From positions 1 to 64,000 of the forward strand of contig JAKBKY010000007.1 in NCBI GenBank assembly GCA_021832345.1: a stretch of 64,000 nucleotides of DNA. The letters are read 5' to 3'. Below the pieces are notes generated by a model that was not told where the DNA came from, searched no databases, and saw nothing but the letters and a program-made list of their open reading frames with translations. Positions 17,603 to 26,295 of the stretch are shown here, one piece after another; position 1 is the stretch's first letter; each line of letters opens with the position of its first letter. The position numbers were made by a program, and so were the translations under genes. Source of the DNA: a bacterium. GTDB taxonomy: Bacteria > Vulcanimicrobiota > Vulcanimicrobiia > Vulcanimicrobiales > Vulcanimicrobiaceae.

Positions 17603-19549
17603 GTGCGCCACCAAGGATCGCTCAAAGCGACGCTCCTGCGCCCTGATCTTGGGGATGTCCTCGAGCGCATCACCGATGGGTTCTTTGCGCTCGATGCCGA
17701 CTGGCACATCGTCTACATGAATCGCGAAGCGCAGCGCATGTTACACACCGACGCATCGTGCTTGGGGAAGGTCTGGGTGGACGTCTTTCCCCTGGCCGGC
17801 GGCACGGCGTTCGAGCGCGAGTATCATCGGGCGATGGCCGAGCAGCGTGTGGTCCAGTTCGTCGAGTTCTCCCGCACCTCCGACTCTTGGTTTGAGGTGA
17901 AAGCCTATCCCTCTCCTGACGGCGTCTCGGTCTACTTTCGCGATGTGACGGACCGCATCAAGGCGGAGCGAGACCTTGCCGAGCGCACCGAACAACAGCA
18001 AGCATTGGTCGAGTTTGGACGCCTTGCGCTCTCTCGGGTATCCGTTGCTCAACTTGCCAACGATGCGCTCGAACTCTTGGGCGTCTACCTCAATGCTCCC
18101 GTGGTTGAGGTCTTTCTCTACGATCAGGGGGCGCGCGTCTTCCGCGTGATCGCCTCGCACGGATGGAACCAGCCTGCGCATGCCCGCTCGCAGATGCCGC
18201 TCGATCAGCCGGTGCGGCAAGCGCTTGAGGACGGTCACTGCTTCCGAATCGACGACGTGGCAAACGACCCAAGCATCATCGGGCGCGAGCTTTTTGCGGC
18301 GTCGAAGATCCAGTCAGGCATCTGGATTCCCATGGGAAGCTTAGCTGAGCCGCTGGCGATGGTGGCCGCCTTCGTCGAAGACCCCGGCGAGCTGACCCCG
18401 GCGCGCATCAGCTTTGCCGAGTCGGTGGCGACGACGTTCGGCGAAGCGCTGCAGGCATGGCAGTCGCACCACCGCACCGATGAGATCCTTGAAAGCATCA
18501 CCGACGCATTCGTGGCCTGCGACCGCGAATTACGCATTACATACGTGAACGCGCGTATGGCCGCGTTCTATCAGGTTGAGCCGGCGGCGCTCGTTGGGCG
18601 TCACGTCGAGCAGTTCCTGAGCGAGCCTGACGATCTGCACGTGCTCAGTGCGTTTAAGACGGCCATCGCCGAGCATCACCCGACGAGCGTCGAGCGTTAC
18701 GTCGTATCCATGGAGCGTTGGTTTGATGTGCGGCTCTACCCCTGGGGTGGTGGCATCGCGGCCTACATTCGCGATATTACGAAACGTAAGCTTGCCGAAC
18801 TGCGGATCCGGCAACTCAATGCCGATCTGGAGCGGCGAGTGGAGGAACGTACGCGGGAGCTAGAGTTGGCCAATCAAGAACTCGAGTCGTTCGCCTACTC
18901 CGTCTCGCACGATCTTCGGGCGCCATTGCGAGCCATCGATGGGTTTAGCCAAGCATTGATGGAAGATTGCTCGGAGTCGATCGGAGAGACGGGACAGGGC
19001 TATTTAAAGCGCGTTCGCTCCGCTGCCCAACGGATGGCTGAGCTGATCGATGCGCTGCTGCAGTTGGCAAAGATCGCTCGACACGAACTCATTCGCTCCC
19101 CGGTAAACCTCTCGGATATGGCCAAGGGCATCCTCGATGAACTGGCGTTGGCCGATGCCCAGCGCAGCGTCCAGACGCGTATCGAACCGAATCTCTTCGT
19201 AGTCGGTGAGCCTGCTCTGCTGCGGGTGGCACTTGCAAATCTGATCGGAAACGCCTGGAAGTTTACGCGACTGCGCCGTGATGCGGTCATTACCGTGGGT
19301 TCGTCTCCGGGCGGAGAGTTCTTCGTGCGCGATAATGGAGCTGGGTTTGACATGCACTATGCCGATAAGCTCTTCGGGGCATTTCAACGCCTGCATTCAT
19401 ATGATGAGTTTGAGGGAACGGGAATCGGCCTGGCTACCGTGGCGCGCGTCGTACACCGGCACGGAGGATCGATTCGTGCCGAAGGGCGCGTCGGCGAAGG
19501 GGCGACATTCTACTTTACACTTCCAGCCGAGGTGCACCGCACGCGATGA
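17603..19549 (+). CDS. PAS-GAF-PAS sensor histidine kinase
   Basis: The 648-residue cytoplasmic kinase has no membrane segment. Visible order: PAS (about 20-115, ERITDGFFALD), a GAF-like domain (about 140-285), a second PAS (about 295-400, ESITDAFVACD), coiled coil, HisKA with phospho-acceptor His in YSVSHDLRAPLRAIDGF near residue 435, and a HATPase_c domain with NLIGNAWKFT, DNGAGFD and GTGIGLA. The kinase core resembles phytochrome-type kinases. It overlaps the response regulator by 4 nt. The GTG start at 17603 is preceded by GGGAGG. Confidence 0.9.
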   Translation: MRHQGSLKATLLRPDLGDVLERITDGFFALDADWHIVYMNREAQRMLHTDASCLGKVWVDVFPLAGGTAFEREYHRAMAEQRVVQFVEFSRTSDSWFEVKAYPSPDGVSVYFRDVTDRIKAERDLAERTEQQQALVEFGRLALSRVSVAQLANDALELLGVYLNAPVVEVFLYDQGARVFRVIASHGWNQPAHARSQMPLDQPVRQALEDGHCFRIDDVANDPSIIGRELFAASKIQSGIWIPMGSLAEPLAMVAAFVEDPGELTPARISFAESVATTFGEALQAWQSHHRTDEILESITDAFVACDRELRITYVNARMAAFYQVEPAALVGRHVEQFLSEPDDLHVLSAFKTAIAEHHPTSVERYVVSMERWFDVRLYPWGGGIAAYIRDITKRKLAELRIRQLNADLERRVEERTRELELANQELESFAYSVSHDLRAPLRAIDGFSQALMEDCSESIGETGQGYLKRVRSAAQRMAELIDALLQLAKIARHELIRSPVNLSDMAKGILDELALADAQRSVQTRIEPNLFVVGEPALLRVALANLIGNAWKFTRLRRDAVITVGSSPGGEFFVRDNGAGFDMHYADKLFGAFQRLHSYDEFEGTGIGLATVARVVHRHGGSIRAEGRVGEGATFYFTLPAEVHRTR

Positions 19550-19980
19550 AACGGCCGTACATTTTACTCATTGAGGATAACGATGATGATATCGAGCTCA
19601 CTCGTCGAGCATTTGCGAAGAATCATATACTCAATGAAATTGTGGTTCTGCGGGATGGAGCGCAAGCATCGGCGTTCCTGTTTGAAGAGCAGCGAGAGGG
19701 TCGCGTCGCGCCGCAGTTTATTTTGCTGGATTTAAAACTCCCCAAGATCAGCGGCCTAGAGATCCTTGCGAGAATTCGCAAGGATCCTCGTACCGCCCTG
19801 ATCCCGACGGTTATCCTGACGTCGAGCAAACAAGAAGAGGACCTGCTTGCGGGATATCGTCTCGGAGTGAATAGCTACGTCCGCAAGCCGGTCGACTTTA
19901 ATGAATTTGTCGATGCGGTGCGCCAGGTAGGGCTCTACTGGCTGATGCTCAATCAGGCGCCTCCGTTGCTCGGCGAATGA
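19546..19980 (+). CDS. Rcp1-like single-domain response regulator
   Basis: This 144-residue receiver has acidic pocket EDNDDD, phospho-acceptor Asp in ILLDLKLPK near residue 64, TSS switch and the KPVDFNEF lysine. The length and C-terminal GLYWL stretch resemble Rcp1-type partners of phytochrome-like kinases. No output domain is present. It overlaps both neighbours by 4 nt, so it is the likely direct partner of the kinase, possibly passing phosphate onward. Confidence 0.93.
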   Translation: MKRPYILLIEDNDDDIELTRRAFAKNHILNEIVVLRDGAQASAFLFEEQREGRVAPQFILLDLKLPKISGLEILARIRKDPRTALIPTVILTSSKQEEDLLAGYRLGVNSYVRKPVDFNEFVDAVRQVGLYWLMLNQAPPLLGE

Positions 19981-22058
19981 AACGCCGGCTGCGCGTTCTC
20001 TGCGTGGACGACTCTGCAGATGATGCAGAGCTTAATCTTGTTGCCCTCAGGCGTTATGGGTACGACGTGGACAGCTCGCGGGTCGAACGCGCTCAGGACG
20101 CTGCACAGGCACTGCGGGACCCTTGGGATGTGATCCTTTGCGACTACTCCATGCCGCACTTTAGCGCACCGAAGTTGCTCGAACTTCTGGCGTTAGATGA
20201 AGGGGATATTCCCTGTTTGATTGTGTCCGGCGCAGTGGGAGAAGAAGCTGCAGCCGAAACGATTCGCTTAGGTGCTTATGACTATGTCTTTAAGAATAAC
20301 CTTAAGCGCCTAGGACCGGCGGTCGAGCGCGCGATACGGGATGCCGACATTCGGCGGGCGCGGCGAGCGATGGAGGAGCAGTTGCGTACGCGAGAGATGC
20401 GCCTACGAATGCTCTTCGAACAGTTGCCGGCCCTTGTGGTGACAACCGACCTGGATCTGCGTATAACGTCGGTTGAAGGGGCTCGTTTGGACGCTCTCGG
20501 TATGAACCCTGACGTGCTTATGGGTACCCGGATCGGGACTTCGGCGCTGATCGCCGACGAATCGCGCTTTCTGGTTCGCCGGTCTCATCTGCGGGCAGCG
20601 CAGGGTATTCCAGGCGAGTACGAGATGATCTGGGGCGGCAAGACGCTGCAAGGGCACGTCGAGCCGCTACGCGATACGGACGGACACACGGTGGGGACGA
20701 TCGGCGTGGCTTTCGACGTAACCGAACGCCGGGTAGCGGAGCAGCGGCTGGCGTATTTTTCGCAGTACGACGTCTTGACCGATCTGCCGAATCGGACGGT
20801 ACTGGAAGATCGAGCGACTCAAGCAATCGCCCTAGGGTGCCGCCACGATGAGCGTATCGCGTTGATTGCGGTCGATCTCGATCGCTTCAAGGAGATTAAC
20901 GAGACCTACGGACGTTCGGGTGGAGACGAGCTGTTGCGTATGGTGGGATCTCGCTTGCGCCGCATCTTCGACCCGTCGTCCACGATCTCGAGGGTCGGCG
21001 AAGACTCGTTCATGATCCTGCTCCCGGCTGTGCTCGATCGAGAGTCGCTCGAAACCGCGGCGCGTCGCGTAATCGATGCGTTTGACTCGCCGTTTTCGAT
21101 CGGTTCTACGGACGCCTACGTCACGGCCAGCATGGGCCTTGCGATTTTTGGAGACGACGCGACCGATGCGCTCGGCATGATCGAAGCGGCTGAGGCGGCA
21201 CTGCTGGTTGCCAAGCAATCAGGGCGAAATACATGGCGATTCTTTGCGCCGACGATGCTTGCGTCGTCAGCCGAGCGCATATCTCTCAAGCGCGAACTAC
21301 GCAACGCGCCGGCGGCCGGGCAACTCGTCCTCTACTATCAGCCGATGCTCAAGTCGCACGATAGATCCTTTGCCGGTCTAGAAGCGCTCGTTCGTTGGCA
21401 GCACCCAAGCCTCGGCCTACTGGCGCCGGACAACTTCGTGCCGTTAGCTGAAGAGTCAGGCTCGATTGAGGGCTTGGGTGAATGGGTGCTCGACGAAGCG
21501 TGCCGGCAGTTGTCCCTCTGGCGAGCGCAGGGGTTTGAGGTGCCGCGGATGAGCATTAATATCTCAGTTCGGCAATTCGAACGCAACGATATGCACAACG
21601 TGGTGAAGCATATACTTGAACGCTACTCGATTGATCCGGCATGCATCGAACTGGAGTTGACGGAGAGCGCCATCATGCGTGACGTGACCGGCGCCATCGC
21701 CATCCTGCATGACTTGAAAACGCTGGGCGTACGCATCGCGGTAGATGACTTCGGCGCGGGCTATACGTCACTTGGTTTCTTGCGCCGCTTCCCCATCGAC
21801 ACGCTAAAGATCGATCAATCGTTCATTCGGGATCTATCACCACATTCGCACGATGAGGCGATCGTTCGTGCGATCGTGACGCTCTCGTCGAACCTCGGCT
21901 TAACGTCGATCGCAGAGGGGGTCGAACAGGAGTCGACGTTTCTGCATCTGCAAGCGATCGGAGTGGATGTCGTACAAGGCTTTTGGGTGGCGCAGCCCGT
22001 GCCGCCCGAGAGTGTCGTCGAGATGGTCCGCAATGTTGTGCCAGGTTCATCGGCGTAG
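19977..22058 (+). CDS. Response regulator with PAS, degenerate GGDEF and EAL domains
   Basis: The 693-residue protein begins with a receiver (VDDSADD, phosphorylatable Asp in ILCDYSMPHF near residue 59). A PAS domain (about 145-255), a GGDEF domain (DVLTDLPNRT) and a C-terminal EAL domain follow. The cyclase signature reads RVGEDSF instead of GGDEF, so cyclase activity is unlikely. The EAL domain keeps ALEALVRW, ELELTESAI, DDFGAGYTS, KIDQSFI and EGVE, so it is likely an active cyclic-di-GMP phosphodiesterase controlled by phosphorylation. It overlaps the Rcp1-like gene by 4 nt and the convergent fRMsr gene by 12 nt. Confidence 0.9.
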   Translation: MKRRLRVLCVDDSADDAELNLVALRRYGYDVDSSRVERAQDAAQALRDPWDVILCDYSMPHFSAPKLLELLALDEGDIPCLIVSGAVGEEAAAETIRLGAYDYVFKNNLKRLGPAVERAIRDADIRRARRAMEEQLRTREMRLRMLFEQLPALVVTTDLDLRITSVEGARLDALGMNPDVLMGTRIGTSALIADESRFLVRRSHLRAAQGIPGEYEMIWGGKTLQGHVEPLRDTDGHTVGTIGVAFDVTERRVAEQRLAYFSQYDVLTDLPNRTVLEDRATQAIALGCRHDERIALIAVDLDRFKEINETYGRSGGDELLRMVGSRLRRIFDPSSTISRVGEDSFMILLPAVLDRESLETAARRVIDAFDSPFSIGSTDAYVTASMGLAIFGDDATDALGMIEAAEAALLVAKQSGRNTWRFFAPTMLASSAERISLKRELRNAPAAGQLVLYYQPMLKSHDRSFAGLEALVRWQHPSLGLLAPDNFVPLAEESGSIEGLGEWVLDEACRQLSLWRAQGFEVPRMSINISVRQFERNDMHNVVKHILERYSIDPACIELELTESAIMRDVTGAIAILHDLKTLGVRIAVDDFGAGYTSLGFLRRFPIDTLKIDQSFIRDLSPHSHDEAIVRAIVTLSSNLGLTSIAEGVEQESTFLHLQAIGVDVVQGFWVAQPVPPESVVEMVRNVVPGSSA

Positions 22059-22976
22059 ATCGGCTTGGGCTGCGCAGAAGAGATCGTGGTCTTCGAAGAT
22101 CATGCGCGCCTCCATCGCGCGCTGAAACGCACCCCACTCACGCTGCCAAGCAATCGTGTCCGAAGACGGGATTGCGTCGATGCCCCACGAGTCAATGAGC
22201 GCATCGAGTTCCTCGCGTAGGCCCCCAAGCTCGCGAACGCCGCGCTCGGCTTTGTGGCGGACGACTTCGTTTGCACAGGCACGTAAGAGCGGGTAGACAC
22301 GGCCATCTTCCAGTTCGCTGTGTGCGTTGAGTTTTTGGCGTAGCCGCACGAGGGTGTCACGCGGTGGCACCGGCGCGGTTGCGATGGCGTCCAGGATGGT
22401 ACGCAGTTCGGCATGTTGGTGACGACAGAGCTCAATGTCTGCAAACTGCTCCTCGGAAGAGCTATGGTCCGGTCGCATCAAGGCTTCGGGAAACGCGACG
22501 TGTTCAGCGAAGGCTGAGACGAGCGCCTCTAAGCCGTGCTGGTCCTCCGGGGTAAAGCGGGCGAGCTCGGCGCTGTCGACGTCAAAGACCCCGACGGTGA
22601 TCGACCCACTTTTGAGCGGTATGACGATTTCCGAGCGGGAGGCTGTATCGCAAACGATATGATCGGCGAACCGATCGACGTCGTCGACAACGACGGTTTC
22701 TCCCGAGATAAACGCGGCACCGCAGACGCCGCGCCCGCGCGGCAATCGCGTGCAGGCCGGCCGCCCGTTGAAGGGCCCGAGGACGAGACCGTCGCCACTT
22801 GGGAAGTAGAATCCAGCCCAGTTGATGCGCGGGATGCCATGATAGAGCAGAGCGGCAAAGTTGGCTGCGTTGGCGATGAAGTCGGTTTCGTCTTCGATCA
22901 GGGATGCGGCTTGCTGCTTCAGCAGGGCATAGTCGGCGTTTTGCGCCGGCTTCGCGCGGCCGGGGTTCGAACTCAT
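22047..22976 (-). CDS. Free methionine-(R)-sulfoxide reductase fused to a hemerythrin-like domain
   Basis: The 309-residue protein has two parts. Residues about 1-155 form a GAF-fold fRMsr enzyme with INWAGFYF, LGPFNGRPACTRLPRGRGVCG and DHIVCD, which supply the three active cysteines. Residues about 170-300 are helical with histidines spaced as in hemerythrin HHE domains (LMRPDHSSSEEQ, CRHQHAEL, LNAHSELEDGRVYPLL). The enzyme reduces free methionine sulfoxide; a di-iron hemerythrin could sense oxygen or peroxide. I placed the start at ATG 22976, because the frame upstream to 23063 runs over the ribosome binding site of the divergent gene. Confidence 0.8.
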   Translation of the reverse strand: MSSNPGRAKPAQNADYALLKQQAASLIEDETDFIANAANFAALLYHGIPRINWAGFYFPSGDGLVLGPFNGRPACTRLPRGRGVCGAAFISGETVVVDDVDRFADHIVCDTASRSEIVIPLKSGSITVGVFDVDSAELARFTPEDQHGLEALVSAFAEHVAFPEALMRPDHSSSEEQFADIELCRHQHAELRTILDAIATAPVPPRDTLVRLRQKLNAHSELEDGRVYPLLRACANEVVRHKAERGVRELGGLREELDALIDSWGIDAIPSSDTIAWQREWGAFQRAMEARMIFEDHDLFCAAQADLRR

Positions 22977-23047
22977 GTTGTCCAGAACTGCATCGTCCAG
23001 GTAAAGGGATGCCGCTGGGGCGAAGGACCTGCATCGGAGGATCTCCA

Positions 23048-24685
23048 GTGACGCCCGAACCACCCCCGGCTGCCCCTACGCGAGAGCACCGGGATCGAGC
23101 ACTCTTGAGCCAGGCTGCTGCGCTGCTGGCGGCGGATCTCTCTGCGGGCGAACTCTTCGAGCGCCTCATCTCGCTCCTGGCCGAACATGTGGAAGCCTCC
23201 GTCGTCTTCGTCGCCCTTATGCAACCCGATGGTCGGCTAACCATCGAGTACTTCTACGATCATGGAACGATCCGGCGCTATCCGCACATCGTCGTGCGTG
23301 AGGAGGGTGCGCGTTCGTTGGAAGTCGTCCGCACGGCCGAGATCATCTGGGGGAATAGCCCCCAGCAGTGGTCTCCGGGTGTCCGCGTGCCGATCGATTC
23401 CGAGCACCCGGAGACCGACGATACCGTTTCGGCGATCTTCGTGCCCATGCAAGCCGCGGGGATGACCCTGGGGTGCCTCTCGGTCCAGAGCACTCATGCC
23501 GATGCCTACGATCTCGAACAGGTGGAGCTGGTGGCGGCGATCGGCCGCTATCTTGCGGTGGCTGCCCAGAACAAGCGCTTATATGATGAACTCCAGCGCA
23601 GTGCCGACGTCGATCCGCTGACCGGTTTAGCCAACCATTCGCGGCTCATTCGCGAACTCGATATCGCGGTGCGCACGGCCACCTCGGTGCGCCCGGTCGC
23701 GGCCGTCATGTTCAACTCCGTCAACTTTGCTATGTTTAACGACCTCTATGGCTATGCGGAAGGTGACACGATTCTGCGCCGTATCGCTCAGGCATTGCAG
23801 GAGGTCGCAGGAGAAGGCACGATCGTCGGTCGCTTTGGCGGGGACGTTTTTCTCGCCGTCGTGGCGCATCGCAGCAAGGCCGATGTCATTGCCTTTGTGG
23901 AGCAGGCCTGCGCACGCTTACGCGAGCTGACCTACTCGGGGGTGGCCAGCCCCATCCCGATTTCGATTGCGTGCGGTTATGCGCTCGCGCCGATCGATGC
24001 CCCCCAACGGGGCGACCTCGTGGCACTCTGTGTCCATCGTACGCGGCTCTCGCGCAAGCAAGGTGGACGGCCGATCGGCGAGGATGACATCGATGCCTAC
24101 GATATCCATGGCGCTTACGCCGGCATCGAGACGATCGTCGAGGGGCTGCTCGATCGCGATCCCTACACGCGAGTTCACGTCGTCCACGTCAACGCGATGG
24201 CCAAGCGTTGGACCGAGTATAATTTGGAGGTCGAGCACGCGGACCTCGCGCGTCTCCTGCAGGCGTCGCTCCTTCACGATGTCGGCAAGCTGCTGGTCTC
24301 CGATCGTATTTTGGTGAAGCCGGGCGGCTTGACGCCCTTCGAATACACGACTGTTCAACGCCACGCCGAGTTTGGGCGCAATCTCCTGGCACCGTACCCG
24401 GCGTATGCGGAGGTCGCCGAGATTATTGGGCAGCACCACGAGCGCTGGGATGGCCTGGGGTATCCCGAGGGGCTAAGCGGCGAAGGGATCCACCCGATCG
24501 CGCGGGCGATCGCCGTCATCGATGCCTTCTCGGCAATGGTCTTGGATCGCCCCTACCATCGCGGTATCGCTCAAGAAGCGGCCCTTCTTGAGGTCGAACG
24601 CTGCGCTGGGACGCAGTTCGACCCGGAGTACGTCGAGCGGTTCCTCTCCTGGCGCCGGGAAGGCGAGCACGTCGGAGTAGCGTAA
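23048..24685 (+). CDS. GAF-GGDEF-HD-GYP signalling protein
   Basis: The 545-residue protein has an N-terminal GAF domain (about 20-180), a GGDEF domain (DPLTGLANHSR; signature RFGGDVF, altered from GGDEF) and a C-terminal HD-GYP domain. The last keeps LLHDVGKL near residue 413, a second His in VQRHAEFG and HHERWDGLGYPEG, so cyclic-di-GMP hydrolysis is likely while cyclase activity is doubtful. GTG at 23048 has GGAGG 7 nt upstream. Start codons of this gene and the reverse-strand fRMsr fusion are 71 nt apart, so they probably share a divergent promoter region. Confidence 0.88.
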   Translation: MTPEPPPAAPTREHRDRALLSQAAALLAADLSAGELFERLISLLAEHVEASVVFVALMQPDGRLTIEYFYDHGTIRRYPHIVVREEGARSLEVVRTAEIIWGNSPQQWSPGVRVPIDSEHPETDDTVSAIFVPMQAAGMTLGCLSVQSTHADAYDLEQVELVAAIGRYLAVAAQNKRLYDELQRSADVDPLTGLANHSRLIRELDIAVRTATSVRPVAAVMFNSVNFAMFNDLYGYAEGDTILRRIAQALQEVAGEGTIVGRFGGDVFLAVVAHRSKADVIAFVEQACARLRELTYSGVASPIPISIACGYALAPIDAPQRGDLVALCVHRTRLSRKQGGRPIGEDDIDAYDIHGAYAGIETIVEGLLDRDPYTRVHVVHVNAMAKRWTEYNLEVEHADLARLLQASLLHDVGKLLVSDRILVKPGGLTPFEYTTVQRHAEFGRNLLAPYPAYAEVAEIIGQHHERWDGLGYPEGLSGEGIHPIARAIAVIDAFSAMVLDRPYHRGIAQEAALLEVERCAGTQFDPEYVERFLSWRREGEHVGVA

Positions 24686-24699
24686 TCGCCGGGAGGTGC

Positions 24700-24776
24700 G
24701 CGCCCGTAGCTCAACCGGATAGAGCAGGGGACTCCTAAGCCCAAGGTTGGCGGTTCGATTCCGTCCGGGCGCACCA
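24700..24776 (+). tRNA. tRNA-Arg (anticodon CCT), weak anticodon stem
   Basis: Acceptor GCGCCCG/CGGGCGC, D-stem GCTC/GAGC and T-arm GGCGG TTCGATT CCGTC are good and CCA is encoded. The anticodon loop CTCCTAA gives CCT. The anticodon stem GGGGA/GCCCA has only three central G-C pairs flanked by G-A and A-G mismatches. Confidence 0.8.
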
Positions 24777-24874
24777 CCGATGCCTCTCTGGAAGCAAGCG
24801 AACGCCCGTTCGCCAAGGTTTCTGTTCCGCCCTAGTTGCGGCGCCCGGTGGTCGTGTGGTAGCATTTGATCTCG

Positions 24875-24897
24875 AACGGGCCCTGGCCCGTTTCTTT
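24875..24897 (+). terminator. Hairpin between tRNA-Arg and rpmG
   Basis: AACGGGCC (24875-24882) is complementary to GGCCCGTT (24885-24892); the innermost bases must open to form the loop. A pyrimidine run TCTTTC follows. It could end transcription of the tRNA-Arg unit. An extended -10-like TGCTAGACT at 24906-24914 could then start the rpmG transcript a few bases before its GTG. Confidence 0.45.
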
Positions 24898-24922
24898 CAT
24901 GTTCGTGCTAGACTAATGTGAC

Positions 24923-25087
24923 GTGGCAAAAAAAGAGAATCGCGTAATGGTTGTGATGGCATGCACCTCGTGCAAGCGTCGTAACTACAATACGCAGAAG
25001 AACAAGCAGAAGACGACCGATCGACTGGAGTTGAGCAAGTACTGCCGCTTCTGCCGGTCTCATATCGCGCACCGCGAGACCAAGTAA
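24923..25087 (+). CDS. rpmG: Large ribosomal subunit protein bL33
   Basis: The 54-residue zinc-type L33 has two cysteine pairs, CTSC (residues 14-17) and CRFC (41-44), and the typical RNYNTQKNK and LELSKYC segments. The GTG start precedes AKKENRV. It is followed by tRNA-Trp, secE and nusG, a classical arrangement. No Shine-Dalgarno sequence is obvious, which would fit a leaderless transcript. Confidence 0.94.
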   Translation: MAKKENRVMVVMACTSCKRRNYNTQKNKQKTTDRLELSKYCRFCRSHIAHRETK

Positions 25088-25128
25088 GCAGCGACTACCG
25101 GGCGGTATGTAGCCGTTCTGTCGTTTGT

Positions 25129-25204
25129 AGGGCGGTAGCTCAATTGGTAGAGTAGCGGTCTCCAAAACCGTTGGTTGCAGGTTCGATTCCTGTCCGCCCT
25201 GCCA
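25129..25204 (+). tRNA. tRNA-Trp (anticodon CCA)
   Basis: Acceptor AGGGCGG/CCGCCCT, anticodon stem GCGGT/ACCGT with loop CTCCAAA, T-arm TGCAG GTTCGATTC CTG; encoded CCA. It lies between rpmG and secE as in many bacteria. Confidence 0.95.
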
Positions 25205-25229
25205 AGATCATCGGGAGACAACAAGTTAG

Positions 25230-25478
25230 GTGAACGACCGAAATAAGAGCGGGGCGACTCGCGGAGGATCTGGGACGAATCGGCCGGCATCGGCCGTCCG
25301 CACCCAGGATTTTGTGCGTGGCGTCATCGCGGAGATGCGTCGCGTGACCTGGCCGACCCGCGATGAGTGGGTCTCGGCGACCATCTTGACCATCGTGCTT
25401 GTGGTTGCCATCGGGGCCTATACGTACGTCATCGACCTCCTTTTTGGGAACCTCTTTACGCTCTTGCGGCCGTTTTAA
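25230..25478 (+). CDS. secE: Preprotein translocase subunit SecE
   Basis: The 82-residue protein has a polar N-terminal half rich in Ser, Gly and Arg. The amphipathic helix EMRRVTWPTRDEW, the family signature, precedes one membrane helix (about 48-72). It clamps SecY in the export channel. GTG at 25230 follows the tRNA-Trp by 25 nt, and nusG starts 6 nt after the stop. Confidence 0.94.
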   Translation: MNDRNKSGATRGGSGTNRPASAVRTQDFVRGVIAEMRRVTWPTRDEWVSATILTIVLVVAIGAYTYVIDLLFGNLFTLLRPF

Positions 25479-25484
25479 CAAAGC

Positions 25485-26195
25485 ATGCACGACATACATG
25501 ACCCGATTGTGAACCCTGAGCCGATGCCGGCTGCCGACGAACTCGTCGAAGCGGACGCCACTGTGCCGACTGCCGAGCCTCTCGAAGAGCCTCTGGAAGA
25601 GGCGACGGTCGAAGCGCCGGCTCCCGAGCGCGTAAGCGTGCCGGCTGCGGCGAAGTCGAATGTCGCTAAGGCGTGGTTCGTGGTCCACACCTACTCGGGG
25701 TATGAGAACAAGGTGAAGGCAAACCTTGAGCGGCGTATTCATTCCATGAACATGCAGGAGAAGATCTTCCGCGTGCTCGTGCCGATGGAAGATGAAGTCG
25801 AGTTCAAGGACGGCAAGCGGAAGGTCACACCGAAGAAAGTTTTCCCCGGTTACGTGTTGGTCGAAATGACCATGGATGACCAATCCTGGTACGTCGTGCG
25901 GAACACGCAGGGTGTGACCGGATTCGTCGGGAGTCCCGGACCCGGCGAGAAGCCGACGCCGCTGCAAGATAAGGAAGTCAAGACGATCCTCAAGCAGATG
26001 GGCATCGAAGCGCCGAAGCTCAAGATCGACTTCAAGAAGGGCGATCGCGTCAAGGTTACCTCGGGTCCGTTCTTCGACTTTACCGGCGTGGTCGACGAGA
26101 TCACTCCCGAAAAGGAGCGCCTGCGCGCCCTCATCTCCATCTTCGGCCGGGAGACGCCCGTCGAGTTGGAGTTCTTCCAGGTGGAGCGGGTATAA
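25485..26195 (+). CDS. nusG: Transcription termination/antitermination protein NusG
   Basis: The conserved part starts near residue 60 with AWFVVHTYSGYENKVK (NGN domain). FPGYVLVEM and VRNTQGVTGFVG follow, and a C-terminal KOW domain (KGDRVKVTSGPF) ends it. About 55 acidic residues rich in Glu, Ala and Pro precede the NGN domain, longer than in E. coli NusG but common in GC-rich lineages. ATG at 25485 has a weak ribosome binding site; an in-frame ATG at 25524 is an alternative. It links RNA polymerase to Rho or ribosomes. Confidence 0.94.
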   Translation: MHDIHDPIVNPEPMPAADELVEADATVPTAEPLEEPLEEATVEAPAPERVSVPAAAKSNVAKAWFVVHTYSGYENKVKANLERRIHSMNMQEKIFRVLVPMEDEVEFKDGKRKVTPKKVFPGYVLVEMTMDDQSWYVVRNTQGVTGFVGSPGPGEKPTPLQDKEVKTILKQMGIEAPKLKIDFKKGDRVKVTSGPFFDFTGVVDEITPEKERLRALISIFGRETPVELEFFQVERV

Positions 26196-26295
26196 CCGCA
26201 CCGTACGTTTGCCCGAACGTTTCAAACCCCGGCGTTCGAGTGCGTTTTGATCAGTAACGGGGGAGGCACGTTAACGGTGCCGATGGAGGAGAACC
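26196..26295 (+). promoter_or_regulatory. rplK leader with small hairpin
   Basis: The 100-nt gap contains GGCAC (26266-26270) pairing with GTGCC (26278-26282), followed by a strong GGAGGAGA ribosome binding site before rplK. A GGGGGAGG stretch precedes the hairpin. The hairpin could be a site for ribosomal-protein feedback, but I cannot assign a known family. Confidence 0.35.
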
